Shown here: piece after piece, positions 1 to 10,960 of the stretch | Numbering within the stretch: position 1 is the stretch's first letter | How the letters are laid out: each line of letters starts with the position of its first letter | Origin: Isoetes taiwanensis | Taxonomy: Eukaryota > Streptophyta > Lycopodiopsida > Isoetales > Isoetaceae | Direction: 5' to 3' | Assembly (NCBI GenBank): GCA_021234155.1 | Contig: JAJEKV010000278.1 | Coordinates: 188,001 to 252,000 of the forward strand | DNA length: 64,000 bases | The notes under the pieces: generated by a model | Told to the model about the DNA's origin: nothing | Seen by the model: the letters and a program-made list of their open reading frames with translations, nothing else | The model's database searches: none | Program-made: the position numbers and the translations under genes

Positions 1-170
1 TTGAGTGAACCCCCCTTGGGAGAATATAAGAGAATCTCAAGAGAATCTTTGGGAATCTAAGGGAATCTTCCTAAAAGTTTTGAGAATCTAAGGGAATCTT
101 GATGGAATTTTAGAGAATCTAAGAGAATCTTCATAGAATCTAGGAGAATCTTCATAAAATTTTCGGGCTT
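1..170. repeat. Short imperfect tandem repeat
   Basis: About nine degenerate copies of a 15-20 bp unit of the form GAGAATCTAAGGGAATCTT run from the window edge. Spacing and sequence vary, as expected of an old minisatellite or the end of a decayed element. No coding signal overlaps it. Confidence 0.7.
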
Positions 171-200
171 TATGCAGTCCCTCATATTACAAACACTTGT

Positions 201-232
201 ATATAGATATAGATATAGATAGATAGATAGTT
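201..232. repeat. GATA microsatellite
   Basis: Alternating ATAGAT and GATA units form a short simple repeat with no other structure around it. Confidence 0.75.
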
Positions 233-3016
233 ATGGGTTACCTACTTAGTTAGAACGATTCTAAACCACAAGGTTTTGTCATCATGACAATTCCTTTTGT
301 CTCAAAAGACTATTTGATTACTATAATTCTTATTTTAGATGTACCTTGCATGTACTATTCTTTTATATTCTAGAGATTCCTCCTTTCTTAGTTATTTAAA
401 CTCTTGGAATATTCCTACCAATCGAATTGATGCCATCGTAACAAGTTGGCCGGACTTGCTAGATTACTTCTTTTCTTTCGGTTGGATTATTCTTTTGGAG
501 GTACTAGATTTATACGTGGTCAACAATTATCCTAGTAATGATTCCTTCTTAGCGAGGTGATCAATCTCACCAAGTGGTTTCAATATGTTGGATGTCTGTT
601 AACAATCGTGTATAATTTTAGTTACTCCTATGCGTTTCCTTCCCAATACTTGACGCTTAGCTCAATATTGGGGCAATCCTTTCAGCGAGAATATCTGGAA
701 ATGCCTTCTAATCCCAATATGGATGTTACCGTCCATACATTTAACCTACTAGGCCCCATGGCCTTAGATCCTCGAGCTTGCTAGAAGCTCATCCACTCGT
801 TGCTTGCTTGAAGCAGCAAGGTAACGTTCTTCCGAGTCGCTCAATACTTCAGTTTCCTTGACGGTGGCTCCTCTTTGATGTAGAGGTTGACTTTGTTCGT
901 TAGAAGCCTTCCATTGCTGGTGGCTTTGATGGTGTGGTTGATCATTTGAAATCTTCCATGCCGCTTTTCAAAAGCCTGAAGGTGGCGCCGTTGAAAAAGA
1001 TCTTTCATGTTGAACTCTTTGTCTTGGCAGCTAAAGGACGACTCTGTATCCGATATTGTTTCTTCGACTCCATCGACGTCTCATACGTCGAGTCCTCTTG
1101 TCGTTATCATGTTGCCCGAATAGTGTTGAGGATGTTGATTGCTTCACCCCTGCAAATTGCCTGACATCTCTTCGTTTGATCTGTTATGCTATGGGAGGGA
1201 AGGAATAACAAGGGAGCTATACATGCAAAGCATATAGCTTACATAATTACAATTACTACTATAGCTATTAGGTCCCCCTTGTGCCTCCCTTCGAGTTGCA
1301 CACCTACTTCTTGGCAATGTCATCGGTGTTCCTCCCGGTGCAATGGTGTTGACGATCTATATCCTCCTATTTGTACGTCAGCTCGTACTCCGGGTAGCTT
1401 GTTGATATACTTGGGCCCTCCGATGTTTGTCGGTTGTGGGACAACACGCTTTGCATCACATTCTAACTAAAGGTGTGCTGGTCGTTGATGCTTCGACATT
1501 TCGGTCTGCTTCCTGATCCTGTTCTCGGGCGGTAATTGTTCCCCCCCTTCATGATACTTGAAGCTATTTGGAGGCGTCTCTTGAGGCTGTGCGCGATTCC
1601 TTTGGCTATACTCCTCTGGAGTTGTTCTCTTCTGCAGTTGTTCTTTGAATCGCCCATCCTTGGGTTCACCAAGTTGCATGCAAGTCCGCGTGCAAGTCAT
1701 CGGCTCGCCTCACCTAGTTGCTTCTCCATCGAGCTTCCAAACTTCCTTGTTTGATCCCCTCGATCACATGGCTTGGACGTTGTCACGTTCCTCAGTCTTT
1801 TTGTCTTGAGGTACCTTCCGGTGGCTTTGATTGTGCTCGTCAGTTTTGATCCTCCTGTTGCCTCTAGGGAGCTCGTGGAAGAAGTCGGTTGCTAGCACTT
1901 CTCCAGCTTTCAGTTCCTGACCTTTGTCCCTCTATGCATGTCGGTCTCTCTGTCAAGTAAAGCATCATGGCTCTTCTCCCTGCTGGCTATATTGTCGGGA
2001 TGATGGATCCTTATATCTGCGCAGGCGCTTGACCCTTGAGTTGAAGAAGTACCTGCCTTAGATATACTCTTGTCGTTGAATAGCCTGGCTATTATCTTGA
2101 ACTCTCTTTTTGCCGAAGGTGCTTCAGTTGCTATCTTTGTCGCTAAGGTGTCGAATGGTTCTACCTTGGGCGTTTGATGTGCCACATGTCGGAGATATGA
2201 TCGGCTTCTTCTCTTCTAATTACTGGTAGGAGTACCTGACGAAGCCATCACCTAGTTGTTGAAGGCATATCTCCTCGTCGCGGTGCCTTTCGTAAGTGCA
2301 TCTCCATTTAATACACGTGTCATAGCGCATCACCCTATATTACCACAAGGTGGAATTATGGTCGTAGGGATGTTGCCTTCTTAGTTGGTTCGTTGATGTC
2401 GGGTCGTTCCTCCTTCTATTGTTGAGGCCACTCGTATCATAAGTTCGTCAAGTGTTGCCGCAGCCACAAGATGTAGTGTTGCGCCTTGACGATGTCCTGG
2501 TGCCGCGCTGATGATCTTGACATGACCGGTGTTGTCTCTTGTTCTGACATTGGGTGGACGAGCGGTCTTCTACTTGAGAGCACTTCCCGAAGTATTTGGA
2601 GTCGAAGGTTTGCTTGGGCTTTGGTCGTTTCTCCCTCGTACTTGCTCTTCCATTTTGATCTTGGGCTATAGTTGTGCTTCCTTTCTTCCTCATTTGGTAG
2701 TCGAAGTGAAGGAGCTTCCTGATCTAAGCGCTAAATCCGTAAAACATGACTTTAAACTCATGTTTCTCCACTATATCTGTGAGCACCCGAGATATACAAT
2801 AGATATATATGCATTTACATTGGGATTTTAATTCATCCACTTTTCCAAAACAACCAATTAAAAATCTACTTAAATGTTTATACTCCTTTAGGGTTTCCCT
2901 CCTCCTATCGCAGCGTTTGATCCGCCGGTTTTTTTGCATCTTCTTCGTTCTGGTTGACTCCGGGATTCCTTGAGATGCTGCTACTATTGTTGAGCTTCAT
3001 GTCTGATCCGAGCTCG

Positions 3017-4077
3017 TCACCCCAAGTTGCGAAGAGTGTTCGTCGATGTGATCCCTTGAAAAAGATGCTCCTCCTTAATGTGTATGTCCGTCGTGTAAGG
3101 AATGCGGTGACCGCTCAACGCCCCTATATGCGGTGTGTCGTTGCAAGGTTGCCATGTGTCGCGTGCCATTGATCGGTTGAGTAGGATCACCGGCTGTTGC
3201 GGTCGGGCGTTCTTGAATGTCTTCAAGCTCACGAGATCGCGTGGTCGGTAGGCGGGCATTGTCATTCCTCCGTAGGTTGAATTTCTCGAAGCGCCCTCGT
3301 TGATTGGGCTTTGCTTCATTCGAGGTGCCTCTCTTGTGCCCGGAAGTGTGGTCATCTCCATTGCACCTACCCTAGCTCCTTCTGGTTGCCTTTGCGTGAT
3401 TTGTACCTGCTGGCTAGGTCGTCTCCTCCGTCCTTTGGGTCCTATCCATTCGAGTCTTGCACTCCTTGGCTGACGTAGCAAAGTCGTCCTTCCTTTGGTT
3501 TCTAGGTGTTTCTGGGTCCCGAATTCTTGTTCGAGCGGAATATTCTCCTCCTTGATCTTGCCCCTAATGCTGATATAGGCCTTCAAGTTGGAGATGTTCC
3601 TTCCCTGATATGCGTCTCCTCCCCCTCATGGTCTCCTACCTTTTGGAACCGATGAAAGTTCTCCTGCTGGTGCAAGGGAGCTGGAAGCTCGTCCTGGTCA
3701 GCCTTAGGTGCTTTGTGGTTGCCTAGCTTGGTTGCTCCTTTTGTTGACGTTGCATGACATTCGCTTGAGCTGTTGGGCTGCAAGGTCGTGGTTGTCTTCC
3801 CTCCGGTTTCTATACGCTCCTGTGTCGCCATGACTTCTCTCCTCGATGAAAGATTATGCCCTCTGACCTTAGCACGTGATGCCAACGTGGCATCGATGTC
3901 TAACGTCTTCCTGCACCTGTATTTTGCTGCCTTGCGTTCTTCCATTTGAAACTCATGTGCGTCGAGTTGGTGAAGGCGTCGAGATCCTCTTTCTGATGTG
4001 ACCTCGTGGACGTGGTAGCCGGGAGGTTGACATCTAGAAAATTCTTGATGCCGTTGGTTACCAAATATTCTTCCCAT
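3017..4077 (-). pseudogene. Gag-like relic of the retrotransposon
   Basis: Two adjoining minus-strand frames (4077-3583 and 3586-3017) are rich in Arg, Gln and Pro, and a third frame near 4077-3900 reads KWEEYLVTNGIKNF followed by a basic, charged stretch. Compositionally this resembles the linker and nucleocapsid-proximal part of plant retrotransposon Gag. Frames change repeatedly and no CCHC knuckle is visible, so the copy is non-functional. The call rests on composition and on its position downstream of the primer-binding site, not on a diagnostic motif. Confidence 0.35.
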
Positions 4078-5014
4078 TTGATGAAGATTGATGATAGGCC
4101 GGTGGTGTCCTGTTCTACTCGTTTGTCAGTTGAGGTGTTTGTCGTTGTGCTTCCCTCTCTTGGGTCTGCCTTTTCGGTCTCCTCTCGTTATCTGTCTGTA
4201 CATCAGCTGGGACTTCGATGTCTTCAAGAAGTTGCGCCTCTAGCTCTTCTGCGGCTCTGGCCTCAGTGCGAAAAGCAACGCTCGTATATTCTAGAGTCTA
4301 AGGGTCTACTTGAAGGGCTCTCCTACAACATTGGGCTCTATAAGCAAGCAAGATGGCTCGAAAGCAAAGATTATGGAGACATATCTATAATCTACAAGTC
4401 TATGGACATTAGGACGTGTGGTATGGCATGAAATGAGGTTTGTTTTGCAAAGCCTTCATGATGTTTGAGGCATACTCTAAGGTCCTAGCAAAGTTGGTTT
4501 GGGGGTCCAATCTCTACACATGGAGTGACTTGGGCAGCTCTAGACTCTAGCTCCTTTCTAGGTATCCTGGCAATAGGGAGTGTCAATGTGGCGGCTATAT
4601 AAGTCAAACTCTATTAGAAGGACACAAGAATTAGGTCAAGGTTTATGCCTTTGGCATGAGCAGAGGTGATGTACCAACAGTTGGACTTGGGTTGCTATGA
4701 TGAGGTCTAGATGACTATAACAAAGGGGTGTTCTTGGGCACTTCTATCTAGGAGTAAGGCATCAGCTTTGAGCCGAGAGCAATACTTGCGAGGTACTAAT
4801 GGGGTATGCTTCTATTTACAAACAAACCACAGTTTGGAAAAACAATTCAAGGGTTTGAGCAATTTTGGTCATTTTGAGCTGGGGTTTGACATTTATAGCC
4901 TAATTTGAGGTCATAAATGGATTCTAGACTGTCTAACGGTCCTATCCTATTGCAACAAATTTCAGGCGATTTGGAGCTCTGTAGCTCAAGTTATGGAGGT
5001 TCAAAGTTTGGAGG

Positions 5015-5079
5015 TCTCACACATTGCGCCCAGATAAAAAACGGGAGTTCCATTTTTGCTCCTGACGCGACTGATGAGG
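5015..5079. repeat. 65-bp hairpin repeat, copy 1
   Basis: The unit starts TCTCACACATTGCGCCCAG and ends near CCTGACGCGACTGATGAG, so the arms pair imperfectly. A second inner pairing (ATAAAAA against ATTTTTG) fills the middle. Copies 2 and 3 lie at 5997 and 6513, and a half copy (GACGTGTGAGACATCG) at 5836-5851. It is non-coding and its function is unknown. Confidence 0.6.
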
Positions 5080-5996
5080 GATTTTCCAACTCCCTCCATC
5101 ATTCAGATAGTGTGGCATGTGGCAGATTTTGGGCTCTGATAGAACAAGAAGGCATAATAGATGCAAGGCAAAATGAGAAAGCAAGCTTGAATTGCAGCCA
5201 TGTAAAAGAAGCGTGAATTGCAGCCATATAAAAGAAAAGTGGAATGGAGAATGTGAAAGAAGAAAAGATGGCTAAAATATGAAAAGGAGTACACAATGGA
5301 AATAAATAAAAAAAGGCAATATGAAAGTGACCAAGATAATGAAACGTGGAGCATGGAAGAGGAAAAAATGAATAAAGATATAAGGAAAAGATGGGCAACC
5401 CAAACTTTTATTAAGATGGGAAAATACAAGAAACTCCTCAAGGGAGTGTTACTCAGGTCATCATTATGGGGGAAGAGGTCTCTCACCTCTCTTCCCAGGG
5501 CCTGCCACTACCCTCTCTCCATGGGACTTCCATGAGCCAAAGAGGAGGAGAACAAGTCCCCTCAAGATATTTATAATTTTTTGAACAACTTGGCCATCCA
5601 CTTGGCATGATCTTGGCACTCCTTTTTTACACCTCATCAATCCTTTGTTTTTTGTCTTCTTCTTCTCCATAACCAAATTTGTCTTTTTGTTTAACAACTA
5701 ACACAACTTAATATGGGCCCTTGGATTCTAACAACAAGCACAAATGAATCTGGACCCTTGATCTTCACCCCCCCTTTTAGACCTTGATAGTGTTCTTCTA
5801 TGCTGACCCCGATTTTGCCAAAAATCGGGTCAACAGCGACGTGTGAGACATCGACTCTAATTGGGTTAAACTTGTCCAATTTGGGTGATATGAGGGTCTA
5901 ATCATGCTAGACTCATCGAGTTAGGCAGAATTGACCCCTTACTTGGTCGATTTGGAGGTGTTTTAGTCTAGTTTAGGACTAGTTTAGGTATGAAGG

Positions 5997-6061
5997 TCTC
6001 ACATGTTGCGCCCAGATCAAAAATGAGAGTTTCATTTTTGCTCCTGGCGCGACGTGTGAGA
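5997..6061. repeat. 65-bp hairpin repeat, copy 2
   Basis: This is the best preserved copy. The left arm TCTCACATGTTGCGCC pairs with the right arm GGCGCGACGTGTGAGA, with C-to-T type mismatches. The inner CAAAAATGA pairs with TTCATTTTTG around a very short loop, so nearly the whole 65 bp folds back on itself. Confidence 0.7.
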
Positions 6062-6206
6062 CATCCTCTCAAATTGGTCTAAAATGTCTGTTTTGACTAA
6101 AACAAAAGCTGGAACTTACTAACTCAACTTAATTAAGTAAGATTACCCACGTTACTTAGTCTAAAACTCTTTATATTAACAAAAATTTTCCGTCATTTAC
6201 AAAATT

Positions 6207-6407
6207 TTACTGTGGATCTCCCTTGTTGTAGCTGGCAAGCTGCATGTCCTTCTTCATTAGTGTCACCCTCTTCGCATGAACTGTGCAGGCTGTCGAATCT
6301 TCAAAATATTGGACCATCTTCTGCTCTGCTGCTTCTTGAACCTTGGTCTCCTGCTCTCGTTCTGCCCTCTCCTTTTCTTGTATCTCTCGCTCTATCTGCT
6401 CGTACAC
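6207..6407 (-). pseudogene. Charged coiled-coil exon relic
   Basis: A short frame rich in Glu, Lys, Arg and Gln ([19 protein letters not shown]) is predicted to be helical coiled coil and ends in a stop at 6207. It could be a 5' coding piece of the retrotransposon, since it lies just inside the primer-binding site, or a fragment of an unrelated gene. Nothing diagnostic is present. Confidence 0.25.
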
Positions 6408-6512
6408 TTCTTGGGTCTAATATACAAATCTAACTAATTCTTACCTTAAAACTCGATCTAGCATGTTACCTTTTTGGGATTCATCAAGTATTAAGGTGAT
6501 TATGGCCTAATG

Positions 6513-6577
6513 TCTCGCACGATGCGCCCAGGGCAAGACCTAGAGTTTAGGTTTGTGCTCTGGCGCGACGTGTGAGA
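6513..6577. repeat. 65-bp hairpin repeat, copy 3
   Basis: The left arm TCTCGCACGATGCGCCCAG and right arm CTGGCGCGACGTGTGAGA pair almost completely. The loop half has diverged from copies 1 and 2 while the arms are kept. Confidence 0.65.
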
Positions 6578-6777
6578 CATCCTTGCCTTAGAAAGATTTG
6601 GCTCAACTGTTTTTTTAGTCTTTTTTTTTTATGTTCCAATTCGCCTAACTGTCACTAGCTTAGCATATACTACAAAAATGAGAAAAAAATTTCCCATTTT
6701 TCGAGGTTTGAGGATCCTATCAAGTTAGTACTACTGGGAGCATGGTCAGTGCTTTGCTCTTGGTCTCCAAGAACATT

Positions 6778-6789
6778 GCTCTGATACCA
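6778..6789 (-). promoter_or_regulatory. Primer-binding site (initiator tRNA-Met type)
   Basis: GCTCTGATACCA is the reverse complement of TGGTATCAGAGC, the usual plant retrotransposon site complementary to the 3' end of initiator tRNA-Met. One base separates it from the LTR start TGTGACG at 6791. Confidence 0.8.
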
Positions 6790-6821
6790 CTGTGACGTCC
6801 CCTACTCATATACGGTGCACT

Positions 6822-7335
6822 CACTACAAGAGAATGACTACTAAGAGTCAGGTAAATCGTCAGAGGGTCAAAAACTCTATATGAGATGTCTATCTGCCGA
6901 ATATAGTGACGAATCATATGACGAAAAAAACTGACGTTTAGTTCTGACTAAACATCTGACTAACATGCTGACTAAAAATATAATGACGATTTACCTGACA
7001 AATAGTTTGACTAAACTTATGACTAACAAAGTGTTGATTGTGTTGACTATTACATTGACTAAGATGCTGACGTTTTTTTTCTGACGAAATGGCTGACTAA
7101 ACATTTGACTAAAATGCATAACTAATAGTCTGACTATAAGAGTGACTAAAAATATTACTAATAATTTGACTAATACTCTGACTTATTGTTTGATGAGATG
7201 TCTAACTAAAAATTTGACTAAAATTACTGACTAATAGTTGAACTAAACAAGTGACTAAGAATTTGACTAATATAATGACTAAGCTTGTGACTACTTGAGT
7301 GACTTATATAGTGACTAACATTATATACTCGTCAG
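6822..7335. repeat. Left CACTA terminal and subterminal repeats
   Basis: After the terminal CACTACAAGAGAATGA, the motif (C)TGACTAA and close variants recur dozens of times in both orientations to about 7330, ending with CGTCAGAACTTTCGTCA. In En/Spm such repeats bind the TNPA protein. No protein-binding evidence is available here beyond the pattern. Confidence 0.85.
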
Positions 7336-7645
7336 AACTTTCGTCATATATGATATCAATTCTCCAATATCATGTCTCCTTTATCCAATATCATGTCTCC
7401 TTTATCCAATATCATGTTTACCACTTATAATTATCCCAAGTGTGTTTTCTAGTGTGAGAACATGTTCAACAACTCCATTGTAAGGAAAAAAAAAATTTCT
7501 CCTATCAATGTAACTTTAAACATGAAAACAATATAGGAATATAAAAATAATTCGAGAACTAGGAAATACATACTTAAAAACAAAAAGTAAATTGTCATAC
7601 GTATAGAACACAGTAGTTTGAAATATGATCTCTAGCTAGTCTAAA

Positions 7646-10600
7646 TCATATGAAATCCTCATCCAAGATATCATCTTGTATGTCATTCCATTCATCATCG
7701 TCTAGTTGTAAAAGCAGCCTTCGTCGTATATTTGGCATTTGAAGGTCAACGTCTTCCTCCTCTTCAATATAATCTTCTGCCATTGGGGAGTGCATTGGTG
7801 ATCTCAATTCTTCATTGGTGGTTTGCCCTTGAGCTTCATAATCTTCTAGACTTTGTGTCTCCAAAAATTCCAATTCTTGCTCATGCTCTATATCTTCCTC
7901 ACATTCCACAAATTCCAATTCTTGGCCATGCTCTAAATCTTCCTCATGTTCCTCCTCTTCTTCCTCAAGGGTTATATTAGGAACGTGTCGACGTGATGTT
8001 GGTTCTGTAGGGATTACAATCCACCATGTACTGTTTTGAGGGTTGACATGAAAAAATACTTGCTGAACTTGTTGTGGATACACAAACGGTTCACTTACAT
8101 CTACTAATACATGCGTGGAATCAACTTCAAAAAAACCAGATGGATGTGGCCGCACTGTTTAATATCTTCCGCGGTATAGAGGCTTGAACCATTTCGCTTT
8201 TAGAATGGTATGTCGAAATGAACGAAAATCCACATCAATAATATCAGTAATAACTCCGACATATTCAAGCTCTCCATCAACAGGATTATCATCTCTAGCG
8301 CTTGCTCGACTTTTTTGGTCAAATGAGGCAATTATTCCAGAATCACAAGTGACGCGAGCTTTGTCAATGCTATCAATTCGAAAATGTTGACCATAGGCCC
8401 ACATTGAATTATGGAACCTAGCCTGCAAATTGAATAAAAACTCAAGTGTCAGTACATATTATGAATGCAATAACAATAACAATAACAATAACAATAACAA
8501 TAACAATAACAAATTCAGACTTACTAATCTGTTACACCCAAGAGCAATGTTGAGATCATCTTCTTGTATTTTTTCTCCATTGCCCTCGGCCTCCCAAAGC
8601 TTTTCAGATAGCCACCAAGAGGGGGGATTCTCCGGCAGGGGCCTTAGTTCTGGAGGATATTGTACTCTCCTATGACGTCCTCGACGATTCCTTGCAGCAT
8701 ATGCTTTTCTATCACTATCTCTTTGTGCCTTTTCAACTTTATATAGTTCCACCCATCTAGTGAGACCATCTGCATTGTTCAATACGAATTTGTTGATGCC
8801 TTCAAACATCTCGTCACTTAACCTTCGTTGCTTACCCTGACCTTGTAAAATTTCACCTTCTAACCAATTAGGAGCCTCCTTCTTCCAAATCTTTGGTGCA
8901 TTTGGATCTATTGATGTTGTGGCATCTGTTAAGAAAAATAATGTCTCTTGAACAAGGTGTCCTTCTGCCATACATCCCTCAGGCCTAGCCATCTGGCGCA
9001 CAAAGCCTTTTAAGACCTTCATATATCTCTCCAAAAAGAACATCCATCTAGAGGGGTTTGGACACACGAGCAAAATCTCTTGTGGCAAATGCACCAACAA
9101 GTGTATCTGATGATCACATTTAGTATGTGCAATTGCCAATGTGTGACTTATTCAACTAGATACGTACCTGAAGATAAAAAAAGCTAGTTGGAAATAAGTG
9201 TTCTAACTGGCATAATATCTCTGCAATCTCTATTTCCATGGTGGGAATATCCGCAGCTACAATCTCTTTAGAAGACACCCACCTAGAAAAGCTAGCGAGT
9301 CTATATATGACCTTCCGGATAGAAGGCGTGAGGCAATTCTCTAAGGCACATGGGAGAATATACTGTAACGAGACAAAAAAAATTTGATTAGTCATACATA
9401 CAAGTTGTCAATATTGTTTATCCTATAGTATAAATACTTGTAGAAAGTTGTGCCAATCATGCGACTTTAAGCTGGTGAGATTTCCATCTTTTGTGAATGC
9501 CCTTCTTAGGGAGGAGCCATGACCAGTTGGAGTGCGAAGAGTTTTAATAGAAGTTTTCACTTGTTTGAGTTCATCCCTTTTCAATACCCACGGACCTCGA
9601 CGAAAGCGAGGAGCTTTGCCTTCTTCTATGATAGGCCACAATTCTGTTTTGATGTTGTTATCCTTTAGATCATTTCTAGCATTAAGAGTCTCCCAATCTC
9701 CTGTAAGATGTCGCCAAAGTGAATGGCTTACATTCTTAAGAATATGCATAGGATCCAATAGATGTGCAATCTGCAATTCAGACCAGTATTCCAACTTGTA
9801 TAAGATGGATAGTCTCTTCATGCCAGGTGGAGGTGCAGAACTGTTTAGGTCATGATCATTCCATGTTTGCAACCAATCATGTGGAGTTCTTCTTCTAGGC
9901 ACAGCAGATGTATCACCACGACGAAGCTCATGATCCAATGGTAAATATTTTTTGTGGTTTGTGTATATCATCTTCGATAGGTGCTTTGATCTATAAGATG
10001 TTAATTCTTGGCCACATGATGGACATCCACATTTTCCACTAGTTTGCAGTCCTGCAAAGTAATTCAATCCTACAATATATTAGAAAATAATCTAAAAATA
10101 AGAATATGAATGACAATATTATACCTGACGCAACACCAAGTCCGGGATAGTCATGAATAGTGAAACATAATATACCATGAAACATGAAATTGTGTGGTTG
10201 TCTCGAAATATCATACATACGTATTCCTCTCCATAAAGTGTCAAGTTCCTCCACAAGAGGTTCCAAGTACACATTCATATCCTTCACTTGGTATTTGCCT
10301 AAATCCAAAAATATAAATATAAATCGAAATATAAATCAAATATAAATCCAAAAAACCGTAACCTATATAAAGACAAGTTGCAATGCTATGTAGAGATATT
10401 TACCTGGAACTATCAATGTGAGCATTAAATGGCCTGCTTTAGTTGCCATCCAAGGTGGTATATTGTAGTTTATAACAACAATGGGCCAAACACCATAAGT
10501 AGACGACAATGTGCTAAATGGACTAACACCATCCATGCCCAAAGCCAAACGAACGTTCCTAGGCTCGTCCTTAAAATGCTTCCATTTGTCTTCTATATGT

Positions 10601-10960
10601 TTTAATGCCTCACCATCGGTTGGATACATCAAGACACCATCATTGCTTCGATGTTTTGCATGAAAGTCCATGAATTGGGCTAGAGAAGGACACTTAAACA
10701 TAACTTGAAGATGTGGAATGATTGGCATATGTCACAAGACTTTCTTTGGCACTTTAGACTTTGCTTTTTCATCGTATCGTGGCTCATTGCACTTGGGACA
10801 TACATTCATCTCACTATATTCATTGCGAAAGAGTATACAATCGTTTACACATGCATGTATGCATTTGTATTGCAAACCTAGTGCTTGCAAAAGTTGTTTA
10901 ACGTCCCTCCTTGATTTTGGAAGACAATGATCACTTGGAAGTATATAGTCAGCTAGCAAA
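7646..10960 (-). CDS. TNP2-type CACTA transposase, exons 5-10 (core and C-terminus)
   Basis: Six exons with GT-AG borders can be placed: 10960-10404, 10298-10125, 10069-9438, 9362-9168, 9106-8525 and 8422-7646. They encode, in order, the transposase_21 (TNP2) core (HACVNDCILF, CPKCNEPRY, LALGMDGVSPF, FTIHDYPGLG, CGCPSCG, HLLDPMHILKN), the DUF4218 region (RYMKVLKGFVRQMARPEG) and the DUF4216 region ending in WWIVIP, then an acidic tail. The protein would cut and join the CACTA ends. Two in-frame stops break it: TGA at 10735-10733, in a spot where Arg (CGA) is expected, and TAA at 8161-8159 before HPSGFFEV. The family's usual MHIEKN reads MHILKN here, which may affect catalysis. It probably no longer makes full-length protein. 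Confidence 0.88.
8467..8511. repeat. AATAAC microsatellite in TNP2 intron 9
   Basis: About seven uninterrupted copies of AATAAC sit between exon 9 (ending 8525) and exon 10 (starting 8422). On the gene's sense strand it reads GTTATT, adding to the pyrimidine-rich 3' part of the intron. Confidence 0.9.

Larger units (their letters stand above)
1..6821 (-). mobile_element. Degraded LTR retrotransposon, internal region and start of LTR
   Basis: Reading leftwards, an LTR start (TGTGACGTCCCC, from 6791) is followed by a primer-binding site and then several kb of broken coding sequence, so this is a minus-strand LTR retrotransposon. Its LTR is split at 6821 by the CACTA element and appears to resume at 52579. 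The stretch from about 240 to 3000 has only short frames with no recognisable domain and is treated as eroded internal sequence. No protease, integrase or reverse transcriptase motif could be read, so the superfamily is not assigned. Confidence 0.55.

Noticed and set aside
6778-6789. tRNA-Met gene fragment
   Set aside because: Only the 12-bp primer-binding match is present, with no cloverleaf around it, here and at 33703-33714.
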